Origin: JBDTMT01 sp033764095 | GTDB lineage: Bacteria > Desulfobacterota > Binatia > HRBIN30 > CADEER01 | DNA length: 11,531 nt | Reading direction: 5' to 3' | Assembly: GCA_033764095.1 (NCBI GenBank) | Contig: JANRJF010000378.1 | Span: 1 to 11,531, forward strand | Shown here: in pieces, positions 1 to 6,748 of the stretch | How positions within the stretch are numbered: position 1 is the stretch's first letter | Layout of the letters: each line of letters starts with the position of its first letter | The notes under the pieces: model-generated | Databases searched by the model: none | The model's input: the letters and a program-made list of their open reading frames with translations, nothing else | Told to the model about the DNA's origin: nothing | Translations under genes and position numbers: made by a program

Positions 1-153
1 GGCGCGGGGCTCCAGCCCCGTTGGGGTGGTCGGCTACTGGGCTGATGCGACGTCGGCGTGGGGCGCCTCGTAAACGCGGGGTCGGGGCGTATCGGCGAGG
101 GGGGGGGCGGGGCTGGATAATTCATTCGGAGCGGCCGCGGAGGGCCGCGCTAC
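1..153. repeat. Composite element: inverted pair of 23-bp REP-like hairpins
   Basis: The left unit (1-21, cut by the window edge) has stem GCGGGG, loop CTCCAG and returning arm CCCCGT. The right unit (131-153) is in the opposite orientation; read on the minus strand it has head GTAGC, stem GCGGCC, loop CTCCGC and arm GGCCGC. About 109 bp of GC-rich, apparently non-coding sequence lies between them, including the G-rich stretch around 100-112. The right unit plus flank (about 121-153) matches the reverse complement of 1266-1298 with one difference. The right end CTAC abuts the remaining part of pbpC. The architecture matches the pairs at 1299-1429 and 8448-8573. That it moved as one unit is an inference. 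Confidence 0.7.
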
Positions 154-850
154 TGCCGCTTCAGGCACACCGGCCCGCGCTCCCCTCTCGGCCGCCGCGG
201 CGTTCATCGTCGCCGACATCCTCGCCGACCGCGGCAGCCGCAGCGTCACCTTCGGCCTCGAGAGCCCGCTGGCGACGCGCTTCTGGACGGCGGTGAAGAC
301 CGGCACCAGCACCGACATGCGCGACAACTGGTGCGTCGGCTTCTCGCGCCGCTACACGGTCGGCGTCTGGGTCGGCAATTTCTCCGGCGCGCCGATGCGC
401 GACGTCAGCGGCATCAGCGGCGCGGCGCCGATCTGGCAGGAGGTGATGGAGTATCTGCACCGCGACCAGCCCAGCCCGGCGCCGCCGCCGCCGCCCGGCG
501 TGACGCGCGCCAGCGTCGAGCTCGCCAACGCGGTCGAGCCGCCGCGCCAGGACTGGTTCCTCGCCGGCAGCGAGCCCGGCGGCGCGCCGGCGCTGCGCGC
601 CAGGCTGCCGCGCCTCACCGATCCGGTCGACGGCACCGCCATTGCCATCGACCCCGACATCGCCGCCGGCCGCCAGCGCGTCGCCTTCAGCGCCGCCGAC
701 GCCGCCGGCCTGCGCTGGCGCCTCGACGGCCGCGACCTCGGCCCGGTCACCGGCATCCTGCTGTGGCCCCCGGTCGCCGGATCGCACGACCTGGCACTGG
801 TCGACGCCGCCGAGGCGGTCGTCGACCGCAGCCGCTTCAGCGTCCGCTGA
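154..850 (+). pseudogene. pbpC: Penicillin-binding protein 1C, C-terminal fragment
   Basis: This is the 3' end of a bifunctional murein glycosyltransferase/transpeptidase, normally an inner-membrane protein of roughly 700-800 residues that makes and cross-links peptidoglycan. The reading frame is recognisable from about position 180 (PLSAAAAFIVADILADRG) to the TGA at 848-850, about 220 residues. It keeps the KTGTS box of the transpeptidase domain (Lys at 296-298), followed by MRDNWCVGFS and VGVWVGNFSG. A C-terminal BiPBP_C-type domain follows (from about 600; LRWRLDGRDLG, then PPVAGSHDLAL). The glycosyltransferase domain and the SxxK and SxN active-site boxes are absent. An in-frame TAA (71-73) and a repeat (131-153) lie just upstream, and no credible start is seen; the GTG at 293 is merely the Val before KTGTS. 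The fragment cannot be a working enzyme unless the rest is joined some other way. Disruption by the repeat is likely, but an assembly join is possible. Confidence 0.8.
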
Positions 851-902
851 ACGACCGGCGACTCACGGCCGACGCCGCGCGACGGGTGTTGCCTCGCGCC
901 GA

Positions 903-1118
903 CTACGCTGCGTGAACATCGACGATTGCGCTCGTCGATGCTGCAGGCGGGACCGGTCGACCGTCCTGCTTGAGACTTTCGATGTGAAGCTCGATCGCAT
1001 CTCGGATCACCTGCAACACTTCCTCGCGCGACTCGGCTGCGGCGACGCAGCCCGGCAGGTCGGGAACGTACGCCCCAAATGAAGTGGCACCCTCTTCGAC
1101 GACGACAAGATAGCGCAT
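903..1118 (-). CDS. hicB: HicB-like antitoxin
   Basis: A 71-residue protein beginning MRYLVVVEEGATSFGAYVPD, followed by LPGCVAAAESREEVL and an AIELHIESLKQDG helix. This is the compact partial-RNase-H fold of HicB family antitoxins. Such proteins bind and neutralise the mRNA-cleaving toxin HicA; here no DNA-binding tail is seen, as in short HicB forms. AGGAG on the minus strand (plus 1125-1129) lies 6 nt before the ATG and fixes the start. The tail of a hicA-like frame ends 9 bp upstream, the usual hicA-hicB order. Because hicA is incomplete, this is probably an orphan antitoxin. The short domain also occurs outside toxin-antitoxin pairs, so a free-standing role is possible. Confidence 0.8.
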   Translation of the reverse strand: MRYLVVVEEGATSFGAYVPDLPGCVAAAESREEVLQVIRDAIELHIESLKQDGRPVPPAASTSAIVDVHAA

Positions 1119-1124
1119 GACCTG

Positions 1125-1129
1125 CTCCT
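1125..1129 (-). promoter_or_regulatory. Ribosome binding site of hicB
   Basis: AGGAG on the minus strand, 6 nt before the hicB ATG and overlapping the TAG stop of the hicA remnant. This fits translational coupling in the original pair. Confidence 0.7.
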
Positions 1130-1232
1130 ACTTTCGCAGCCCCGCCTGCTTCAGGACGCTGTTGATCGTTCCGATCGGAACATCAACTCCCGGCTTGCCT
1201 GAGGTGGTGACCGTACCAGCCCACCTCGAACC
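1128..1232 (-). pseudogene. hicA: HicA toxin, C-terminal remnant
   Basis: Thirty-four codons end in TAG at 1130-1128 and encode a tail reading VDVPIGTINSVLKQAGLRK. This resembles the conserved C-terminus of HicA mRNA interferases (pattern: P-x-GT-l-x-S-I-L-k-Q-AG-l). The fragment starts with GS, where family members commonly have GSH with the catalytic His; here Arg follows. The upstream part, about half of a normal 60-80 residue HicA, is missing, and the frame runs directly into the GTAG end of a REP-like unit at 1233. Sequence beyond the repeat cluster (1430-1459) does not look like a HicA N-terminus, so the front is deleted rather than only split. The short length limits certainty. Confidence 0.55.
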
Positions 1233-1288
1233 GTAGCGCGGCCCTCCGCGGCCGCCCCGGATCCAGTAGCGCGGCCCTCCGCGGCCGC
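1233..1288 (+). repeat. Tandem pair of REP-like units, 33-bp period
   Basis: Two direct copies at 1233-1255 and 1266-1288. Each has head GTAGC, stem GCGGCC, loop CTCCGC and arm GGCCGC. The second copy with its right flank is the exact reverse complement of 128-153. The GTAG head of the first copy abuts the hicA remnant. Neither copy is inside a gene. Confidence 0.85.
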
Positions 1289-1298
1289 TCCGGATGAA

Positions 1299-1429
1299 GT
1301 GGCGCGGGGCTCCAGCCCCGCGACCCAGGTCGGTGACCCGCGCAGCTCGTACGGAGACGTGCCGCCGCTCGTCCGCGCTTCAGCTCTCATATCGCCGAGC
1401 TCGACGGCGGGCACGGAGGCCCGCGCTAC
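1299..1429. repeat. Composite element: inverted REP-like pair with 85-bp spacer
   Basis: The left unit 1299-1321 (head GTGGC, stem GCGGGG, loop CTCCAG, arm CCCCGC) faces the right unit 1407-1429, which is inverted (head GTAGC, stem GCGGGC, loop CTCCGT, arm GCCCGC). The right unit is identical over 23 bp to 8551-8573 and 10948-10970. The spacer shows partial similarity to the spacer of 8448-8573, best in its first 20 bases (CGACC, AG, TCG and GACCCGC shared) and around a shared TCCGCGC block. This suggests one composite element rather than chance neighbours. The stretch 1233-1459 contains no gene that I can support. Confidence 0.8.
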
Positions 1430-1459
1430 GATTGACGACCGTGCACGCCGGTGCGCGAC

Positions 1460-1867
1460 TCATGGCGGGTCTTTCTCGTACACCGTCACGCCCGGCGGCA
1501 GCTGTACCCACGCATGCCGCCGGCAGTCGTAGACCGAGTCCTGCGGCGCCGGGAAGCTCGGATCGGCGAAGGCGCCGACCGCGACCGCGACGCCGCGCTC
1601 CTCGTAGCCCTCTTCGGTGTGAAACACGGTCGAGCCGCACCGCGGACAGAAGCGAAAGCGAAATTTCGCCCCCTGGTCGCCGCTGCGGACGAACTCGGTT
1701 GCCGTACCGCTGACCGTGTACGGCGGCGCGAAGCCGGCCAGCGCCGCGAACACGCTGCCGGTGCGCCGCTGGCACGCCAGGCAATGGCACACGCCAACCC
1801 CGCGCGGCTCGCCCTCCACTTCGATGGTCAGCTGTCCGCAGCAACAGGACGCGCGTCGCTTGCGCAT
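1460..1867 (-). CDS. GFA/CENP-V family zinc-binding protein
   Basis: A 135-residue protein of the GFA (glutathione-dependent formaldehyde-activating, CENP-V/GFA) family. The zinc ligands are visible: CCCGQL at residues 8-13, CHCxxC at 27-32 followed by QRRTGS, and CPRCGS at 74-79. The C-terminus WVQLPPGVTVYEKDPP is typical of the family. Many members have no proven reaction, so formaldehyde-glutathione chemistry should not be assumed. The start at 1867 is chosen because GAGGTGG (plus 1876-1882) lies 8 nt upstream. An in-frame ATG at 1903 would add 12 residues but has no ribosome binding site. The gene stands alone, with 127 bp to the membrane protein gene upstream on the same strand. It is probably cytoplasmic. 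Confidence 0.88.
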   Translation of the reverse strand: MRKRRASCCCGQLTIEVEGEPRGVGVCHCLACQRRTGSVFAALAGFAPPYTVSGTATEFVRSGDQGAKFRFRFCPRCGSTVFHTEEGYEERGVAVAVGAFADPSFPAPQDSVYDCRRHAWVQLPPGVTVYEKDPP

Positions 1868-1875
1868 GGAAGTGT

Positions 1876-1882
1876 CCACCTC
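1876..1882 (-). promoter_or_regulatory. Ribosome binding site deciding the GFA gene start
   Basis: GAGGTGG on the minus strand, 8 nt before the ATG at 1867. It favours this start over the in-frame ATG at 1903, which has no comparable purine block. Confidence 0.6.
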
Positions 1883-1994
1883 AGCCAACTTGTTCGTGCG
1901 CATCGACCGTCTGGACGGGGAACTTGTGCAGGACGCGATCTTCGCCGCGCGCCAGGGAGCGCCCTTCCACGACTGCGGTCATCCAGCCGGAGCG

Positions 1995-2414
1995 CTATCG
2001 ACGCCAGCGGACGCGGACGGCGCGCAGCGCCGGGTAGTGGTACGCCGAGGCAAAGAGGACGAGCAGGCCGGCTTGCAGGATCCAGGTGGGGATCATGCGC
2101 CAGGCGGCGAGGTCGCCGCTCAGCACGGCGACAACTTCGGCGGCGACCAGCCCGTAGATGACCATCACGGTCAATGCGGCGACGCCGGCGCGCTCGAGCG
2201 GGCGCTGCAGCGCCCAGAGCAGCAGCGCGGTCCAGCCGAGCATCAGCGCGGCGGCGTAGCCGGTGACGAAGCGGTAGGCGCCGCCGGCGGCCTCGAAGCC
2301 CCACAGCAAACGCGCCAGCGGCGGGAAAAGCAGCGGGCCGAGCGCCAGTGTGTCGGTGACCGCGCCGGCGAGAAAGGCGGTGCGCAGCAGGCGTTCGCGT
2401 GTGCCGTCGTCCAT
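1995..2414 (-). CDS. Small four-helix membrane protein, function unknown
   Basis: A 139-residue integral membrane protein with four hydrophobic segments at about residues 12-36, 47-69, 77-98 and 107-125, and an Arg-rich C-terminus (RAVRVRWRR). There is no signal peptide and no motif that I recognise. Loop features include GFEAAGGAYRF between helices 1 and 2 and QRPLERAG between 2 and 3. AGGAGG (plus 2422-2427) sits 7 nt before the ATG at 2414, so an in-frame start at 2432 is less likely. It follows the riboflavin synthase homologue by 42 bp on the same strand, so co-transcription is likely. Nothing in the sequence indicates riboflavin transport, and I do not assign a function. Confidence 0.8.
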   Translation of the reverse strand: MDDGTRERLLRTAFLAGAVTDTLALGPLLFPPLARLLWGFEAAGGAYRFVTGYAAALMLGWTALLLWALQRPLERAGVAALTVMVIYGLVAAEVVAVLSGDLAAWRMIPTWILQAGLLVLFASAYHYPALRAVRVRWRR

Positions 2415-2421
2415 GAGACGT

Positions 2422-2427
2422 CCTCCT
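2422..2427 (-). promoter_or_regulatory. Strong ribosome binding site of the membrane protein gene
   Basis: Full AGGAGG on the minus strand, 7 nt before the ATG at 2414. It is one of the few perfect Shine-Dalgarno sequences in the window and sits at a downstream operon position. Confidence 0.7.
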
Positions 2428-2435
2428 CGCATCGT

Positions 2436-2459
2436 GGCGCGCGCTGCGGCGCGCCCCTA
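2436..2459 (-). repeat. GTAG-headed GC hairpin at the ribE stop codon
   Basis: On the minus strand GTAGG is followed by GGCGCGC, loop CGCA and returning arm GCGCGC(G)CC. It begins with the same GTAG tetranucleotide as the other repeats but has a different stem and loop. The TAG is the stop codon of the riboflavin synthase homologue (2459-2457). It may be a second REP class or simply a GC-rich intercistronic hairpin. It fills most of the gap before the membrane protein gene. Confidence 0.45.
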
Positions 2460-3038
2460 CGCGCGTTGGCTCACCAGGTTCTCGACGTAGCGGGCGATGA
2501 TGTCGGTCTCGATGTTCACCGAGGCGCCGGGCTTCTTGTCCATCAGCGTGGTGTGGCCCTGCGTGTACTGCACGATCGACACCGCGAAGCTGTCGGCGGT
2601 CTTGTCGATGATCGTCAAACTGGCGCCGTCGATGCACACCGGCCCCTTCACCACCATGTAGCGCAGCAGCTCCGCCGGCGTGGTGAAGCGCACCACCACC
2701 GCCTCGGCCTCGGGGGTGAAGGACGCGATGGTCGCGCGCCCCTCGACGACGCCGCGCACGATGTGACCGCTCAGGCGATCGGTCGGACGCACCGAGCGCT
2801 CCAGGTTGACGCGGTCGCCGGCCGCCAGCTCGCCGAGGTTCGAGCGCCGGTAGGTCTCGGGCATGACGTGCGCGAAGAAGGCGGCGCCGTCGAGCTCGGC
2901 GACGGTCAGGTCGACGCCGTTGATGGCGATCGAGTCGCCGAGCTGCGCGTCCGCCGTCACCTTCGGCGCGCGGATGCGCAACACGCCGCTGCCCGCCTCG
3001 ATGATCTCTCCGACTTCCTCCACGATACCGGTGAACAT
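2457..3038 (-). CDS. ribE: Riboflavin synthase alpha-chain homologue
   Basis: A 193-residue protein of the lumazine-binding family, close to the usual 195-215. It starts MFTGIVEEVGEI and has two repeated beta-barrel halves: residues 1 to about 90, with MPETYRRSNLGEL and GDRVNLER, and about 91-185, with CIDGASLTI and GASVNIETD. The family enzyme converts two 6,7-dimethyl-8-ribityllumazine molecules to riboflavin as a trimer. Two conserved positions differ: the usual NGxCLTV is NGVDLTV (Asp43 for Cys48 of the E. coli enzyme), and the usual GHVDG is GVVEG (Val97 for the active-site His). It may therefore be a divergent enzyme or a lumazine-binding paralogue. Only a weak GAGG precedes the ATG, and no other riboflavin gene or FMN riboswitch is seen. 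It probably heads an operon with the membrane protein gene. Confidence 0.85.
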   Translation of the reverse strand: MFTGIVEEVGEIIEAGSGVLRIRAPKVTADAQLGDSIAINGVDLTVAELDGAAFFAHVMPETYRRSNLGELAAGDRVNLERSVRPTDRLSGHIVRGVVEGRATIASFTPEAEAVVVRFTTPAELLRYMVVKGPVCIDGASLTIIDKTADSFAVSIVQYTQGHTTLMDKKPGASVNIETDIIARYVENLVSQRA

Positions 3039-3122
3039 GGCCTCGGCTTACCACACGGCCCGCGCAGCTCAACGCGCCGCGGCGCCGCGCCGTTTCGACG
3101 TCCGGCGCACCGCCGCGCGCGG

Positions 3123-3152
3123 TTGGCGCGACACCGCCGGGTCGGCTACAGA
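3123..3152 (+). promoter_or_regulatory. Possible promoter, leaderless start of the secreted protein gene
   Basis: TTGGCG (3123-3128), an 18-bp spacer and TACAGA (3147-3152), with only 8 nt to the ATG at 3161 and no Shine-Dalgarno. The start of transcription would fall at or next to the ATG. The match to sigma-70 consensus is moderate. The same arrangement occurs before xylB (9451) and partly before tag (8647). Confidence 0.35.
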
Positions 3153-3160
3153 CGCCCGCC

Positions 3161-5938
3161 ATGCGTTGCCGCCGTCCCAGCTCGTTCGCCTCCGTGTTGG
3201 CCGCCCTGCTGGCGGCGCTCAGCGCCGCCCCGGCCGGCGCCCTGCCGCTCGACAACGGCGCGCGCCGTTGCGCCGGCGCCATCGACAAGGGCACCGCCGG
3301 CCTCGCCAAGGCCGCCGTCTCGGTGGAGCTCGACTGCCTCAAGCGGGCGGCCAAGGGCGAGCTCGGCGCGCCACCGGCGGTGGAGGCGTGCCTCACCGCC
3401 GACGCGAAGGGCAAGCTCGCCACGCAGCGCCTCGGCGCGCTGGGCGGCGAGCTCGGCAAGTGCCAGGCGGGCGCGCTGCCGGCGTTCGCGGTGCCGACGC
3501 TGGTCGGACCGTACACGGCACCGGCCAGCGCCGCCGCCTTCGACCCGGCGCTGAACGAGATCTACGCCGAGACGACCCTGGCGGCGATGCCGGCCGCCGC
3601 CGCGCTGCTGCTGCGCGACGCGTTCGGCGCCCCGCTCGACGACGGCGTGCTGCTCGGCGCGTCCAACGCCGCGGCGGCGCGCTGCCAGGCGAAGCTCGCC
3701 CGGGCGATCACCGGCTGCGCACGCGCCGAGCGCCAGGCGGTGCTCACCTGTCGCAAGAAGCAGCTCGCCGGCGGCGCCCCGGATGCCGCGAATCTCGCCG
3801 TTGCCTGCCTCGGCAGCGGCAACGGTGGCATCCCCGACCCGAAGGGCAAGCTGGCGAAGAAGTGCCAGGCGGCGATCGACGCGGTGCTGGCGCGCGACTG
3901 CAGCGGCCAGGTGGCCGCCGCGCTGCCGGGCGGCTGCGGTGCCAGCCCGACGCCGGGCACCTGCCTGGTCGATCGCGTCGACTGCCGCGTCTGCCAGGAG
4001 ATGAACACCGCCGGCGGGACCGCGCGCGACTGCGACCGGCTCGATGACGGCCTCGACAACAGCAGTTGCGGCACCCTCGTGCCGGTGTGCGGCAACGACG
4101 TGCTCGACGCGCCGGCGGAGCAGTGCGACGACGGCAACGCGCTCGACGGCGACTGCTGCAGCGCCACCTGCCAGCTGGAGGTGACGCCGTGCCCGGCGCC
4201 GCAGGTGGTGATCGACACGCCGGCGCATGGCACGTTCAGCCAGGCGGCCCAGGTCACGGTCAGCGGCCACGTCAGCGGCGTCAACGCCAACGACGCGGCG
4301 CTGACGCTGAACGGCGCGCCGCTGGCGGTGCAGCCCGACAAGACGTTCTCGACCACGCTGGCGCCCGACACGGCGCGCATCTTCACTCCCGCCTTCGCGC
4401 GGCTGACGCGGCTGCGCGACGGCGCCGTCGCCGCCGATCGCGTCGTGGTCATCGCCGGCGCCGCCCGCGCCGCCAGCAGCGCCGCGCCGAGCGGCCTGGC
4501 GCTGCGCCTCAACGACAGCGCCTTCGACGCGCTCGAACCGCTGCTCTCGACGCTGGTGCCGCCGATCGACCTGTCGGCGCTGCTGCAGCCCGGCACGGTG
4601 CTGCTCAACGACGTCTGCTACCTCACCCTGCTCGGCAACTGCGTCGGCACCATCGACGTCGCCATCGGCACCGCGCCGCCGCCGGGCATCGACGGCGTCG
4701 CCTTCGACCTCGACTCGCAGACCGGCAAGCTGGTCGCGTCGATCACCATCCAGAACCTGGCGCTGCCGTTGACCGTGACCAGCGTCACCGGCACGCCGCT
4801 GAGCTGCGACATCCAGCTCAACGCGCCGGCGACGGTGCTAGCCGGCGGCTACGATCTGTCGCCGCTGGCGTCCAACCCGGCGCAGATCGACGTCGTGCAG
4901 GTGCAGAACGTCGCCGTCACCCTGCCCGGCCTGACCACCAGCACCACCTGCTCGGGCAGCTTCGGCGGCACCGTGCAGGGGCTGGTCAATGCGCTGATCG
5001 GCCAGCTCTTCGCCCAGTTCGCCAACGGCCTGGCGGCGCCGCTGAACCAGGCCGACGGCAACGGCAACACGCCGATCGCGGCGGCGCTCGAATCGGCGCT
5101 CGCCGGCCTCGACCTCGGCACGCTGCTCGGCAGCGGTCTCGGCCTCGACGTGCAGGCGCCGTACAGCGCCATCACCGAAGGCCCGCTCGGCGTCTCCTTC
5201 GCCGCCGATCTCTCCGCCGCGGCGCTGACGCCGGCCAGCGGCGCGCCGCTGCTGGCCAGCTTCCTCGACGTGCCGGAATCATTCCCGCTGTTCGGCGCCA
5301 CGACGCCGGTTGGCGCGGCGCCGTTCGACGCCGCCGTCGGGCTCTCCAGCTCGGCGCTCAACGCGCTGCTGCGCGCCCAGACCGAACAGGGGCTGATGCG
5401 CCTGTCGACCACCAGCATCGATCTCGGCAGCGGCGCCGTGCCGCTCACTGCCGGCCAATTGGCGACCGCGCTACCGGCCTTCGCTGCGCTGGCGCCGGCG
5501 ACGCCGCTGACGCTGCGCGTGCTGCCCACCCTGGCGCCGGTGCTGAGCGGCAACGCGCCGAGCGGCGGGCTCGCCGAGCTGCGCCTCGGCCAGGTGCTGC
5601 TCGAGGTGGTGGAGAATCCCGGCGTCGGCGAGACCGTGCACCTGCGCGCCGCGCTCGACGCGGGCTTCACCGCCGGGCTGAGCAGCGATGCGAACGGTCT
5701 CAGCTTCTCGCTGGTCGCGCCGAGCGCCGCCGATCTCACCGTCGCGGTGCTCGCCAACCCGCTCGGCGCCGACGAGTCGGCCGTCGCCGCGCTCGCCCCG
5801 GCCGTGGTCGGCGGACTGCTCCCCGACCTCACCGCCGCGCTCGGCACCATCCCGCTGCCCGGCGTCATCGGCCAGCAGGTCGAGATCTCGCGCTCGCCCT
5901 ACTACACCGTGTTCGCGGAGTTCGGCTCGCTGCTGTGA
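3161..5938 (+). CDS. Secreted Cys-rich protein with DUF4215-type repeat and long repetitive C-terminal region
   Basis: A 925-residue exported protein. Residues 1-27 are a signal peptide (MRCRR, hydrophobic FASVLAALLAALSA, then PAGA before the cut). Residues 28 to about 305 are Ala/Lys-rich helical sequence with spaced cysteines. Residues 310-338 hold one Cys-rich DUF4215/myxococcal repeat (CGNDVLD, AEQCDDGNALDGDCCSATC), typical of secreted proteins in myxobacteria and relatives. About 343-430 look like an Ig/glucodextranase-B-like beta domain (VVIDTPAHGTF, TVSGHVSG, LTLNGAPL). From about 440 to the end there is long amphipathic sequence with few cysteines. The segment AVGLSSSALNALLRAQTEQG resembles BPI/TULIP lipid-binding domains, but this is an inference. 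There is no C-terminal anchor or sorting tag. It is transcribed divergently from ribE. The function is unknown; a surface or periplasmic lipid- or carbohydrate-binding role is possible. Confidence 0.85.
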   Translation: MRCRRPSSFASVLAALLAALSAAPAGALPLDNGARRCAGAIDKGTAGLAKAAVSVELDCLKRAAKGELGAPPAVEACLTADAKGKLATQRLGALGGELGKCQAGALPAFAVPTLVGPYTAPASAAAFDPALNEIYAETTLAAMPAAAALLLRDAFGAPLDDGVLLGASNAAAARCQAKLARAITGCARAERQAVLTCRKKQLAGGAPDAANLAVACLGSGNGGIPDPKGKLAKKCQAAIDAVLARDCSGQVAAALPGGCGASPTPGTCLVDRVDCRVCQEMNTAGGTARDCDRLDDGLDNSSCGTLVPVCGNDVLDAPAEQCDDGNALDGDCCSATCQLEVTPCPAPQVVIDTPAHGTFSQAAQVTVSGHVSGVNANDAALTLNGAPLAVQPDKTFSTTLAPDTARIFTPAFARLTRLRDGAVAADRVVVIAGAARAASSAAPSGLALRLNDSAFDALEPLLSTLVPPIDLSALLQPGTVLLNDVCYLTLLGNCVGTIDVAIGTAPPPGIDGVAFDLDSQTGKLVASITIQNLALPLTVTSVTGTPLSCDIQLNAPATVLAGGYDLSPLASNPAQIDVVQVQNVAVTLPGLTTSTTCSGSFGGTVQGLVNALIGQLFAQFANGLAAPLNQADGNGNTPIAAALESALAGLDLGTLLGSGLGLDVQAPYSAITEGPLGVSFAADLSAAALTPASGAPLLASFLDVPESFPLFGATTPVGAAPFDAAVGLSSSALNALLRAQTEQGLMRLSTTSIDLGSGAVPLTAGQLATALPAFAALAPATPLTLRVLPTLAPVLSGNAPSGGLAELRLGQVLLEVVENPGVGETVHLRAALDAGFTAGLSSDANGLSFSLVAPSAADLTVAVLANPLGADESAVAALAPAVVGGLLPDLTAALGTIPLPGVIGQQVEISRSPYYTVFAEFGSLL

Positions 5939-5947
5939 GGAACGGAA

Positions 5948-5980
5948 GGCTGTTGGCGGTTAGGCTGCTAGGCGGTTAGG
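5948..5980 (+). repeat. Octamer tandem repeat just after a stop codon
   Basis: Successive units GGCTGTT, GGCGGTTA, GGCTGCTA and GGCGGTTA, then GGGG, start 9 bp after the TGA of the secreted protein gene. Two exact GGCGGTTAGG decamers lie 16 bp apart. Four GG runs with 6-nt loops could form a weak two-layer G-quadruplex. There is no T-run, so it is not a classical terminator. Confidence 0.6.
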
Positions 5981-6230
5981 GGAGCTGCTCAAGGCGGGCT
6001 TGCATCCGTCAGTTGGCCCGATCAACGGACTGACCGCCCAAGGTATGATGCTCTGACTGGCTTTGTTCCCAGTGTTTCGCGTTACGCGCTGACCGGACTC
6101 TGGCAGGGCGCCATGCTTCTCGTCGCCGCGGAGCGGCGCCGAGAGTTCGCTGCCTGCTCCGCTGCGCTGCGCCGGCACACGGGGCTGGAGCCCCGCACCA
6201 CCAAAGAGCGGATCGAACAGCGCTCCGGCC
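5981..6230. other. Intergenic region with no supported gene
   Basis: This lies between two convergent genes (stops at 5938 and 6231). It contains a bulged inverted repeat GTCAGT/ACTGAC (6008-6034), an isolated TATGAT (6044-6049) without a convincing -35, and one REP-like unit (6179-6201). Local base composition around 6040-6090 is lower in GC than its surroundings. Short open frames here have no recognisable protein similarity. Confidence 0.5.
6179..6201 (-). repeat. Single REP-like unit
   Basis: On the minus strand: head GTGGT, stem GCGGGG, loop CTCCAG, arm CCCCGT (last pair G-U). It has the same 23-bp layout as the other units. It lies 30 bp beyond the stop of the SRPBCC gene and has no visible partner unit. 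Confidence 0.75.
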
Positions 6231-6728
6231 TCATCGGCTTGGCGGCCCGGGCGGCGGGAGATATCGCCGCCACTTCTCGGACTCGGCAACGCGCTTCACC
6301 ACCGCGTTCCGCGCGATGAGCAAGCGGCGCATGTAAGGGGTGAGCACGAGCAGCTCGGCGATGCGACCGAGGATGCCGAGCGGCGCCTCGAAGTAGAACA
6401 CGTCGCGCATGACGGTGCCGGTCGCGCCGTCGGATTCGAACCAGTGATCGTGATCGAGCTGCGCGAAGGCCCCGGCGACCATCGAGTCGCGGAAATGGCG
6501 CGGCCGATCGAACGCCGTGATCCGGCTGGTGAGGCGCTGGCGGACGCCGAGGTGGCGCGCCTCCCAGGTGACGGACTGGCCCAGATCGATCAGCCCCGAC
6601 GTCACGCCGTAGACCGCGCGCTCATCGCTTGCGCTCTGCGAGTCCTGGTGCAGGTCGATGCTGCGCGATAGATCGAAACAGCGCTCGACCGGAGCGGCGA
6701 TGTGCGTGGTGACCTCGATCGTCGGCAT
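6231..6728 (-). CDS. SRPBCC (START-like) family protein
   Basis: A 165-residue cytoplasmic protein. It opens with MPTIEVTTHIAAPVERCFDL, the beta strand and helix of the SRPBCC helix-grip fold, followed by alternating strands (SVTWEARHLG, LTSRITAFDRPRHF, HDHWFESDGATGTVMRDVFYFE) and a long C-terminal helix ending AESEKWRRYLP. Proteins of this type bind hydrophobic ligands in a central cavity. Close relatives are often labelled cell-division inhibitor or polyketide cyclase-like without proof. The ligand cannot be read from the sequence. CAGGTG lies 7 nt before the ATG as a plausible ribosome binding site. It follows the AlkD-type gene by 87 bp on the same strand, a gap that contains a hairpin, so it may have its own control. 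Confidence 0.8.
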   Translation of the reverse strand: MPTIEVTTHIAAPVERCFDLSRSIDLHQDSQSASDERAVYGVTSGLIDLGQSVTWEARHLGVRQRLTSRITAFDRPRHFRDSMVAGAFAQLDHDHWFESDGATGTVMRDVFYFEAPLGILGRIAELLVLTPYMRRLLIARNAVVKRVAESEKWRRYLPPPGPPSR

Positions 6729-6748
6729 GGCTGAACACCTGCTGGCGC

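Noticed and set aside
1..1429. CRISPR array, suggested by several similar short repeats
   Set aside because: Repeats are unevenly spaced, occur in both orientations, recur far away in the window, and lack unique spacers of constant length or any cas gene. They fit REP-like elements.
3039..3160. FMN riboswitch upstream of the riboflavin synthase homologue
   Set aside because: The 122-bp divergent spacer is too short and none of the conserved RFN segments is seen.
1716..3554. Long open frames on both strands across the GFA, membrane protein, riboflavin synthase and secreted protein genes (also minus 1828-3516)
   Set aside because: They run through recognised genes and repeat regions in other frames and have biased, motif-free composition.
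6008..6034. GTCAGT/ACTGAC inverted repeat as a terminator between convergent genes
   Set aside because: The stem is bulged and short and is not followed by a T-run on either strand.
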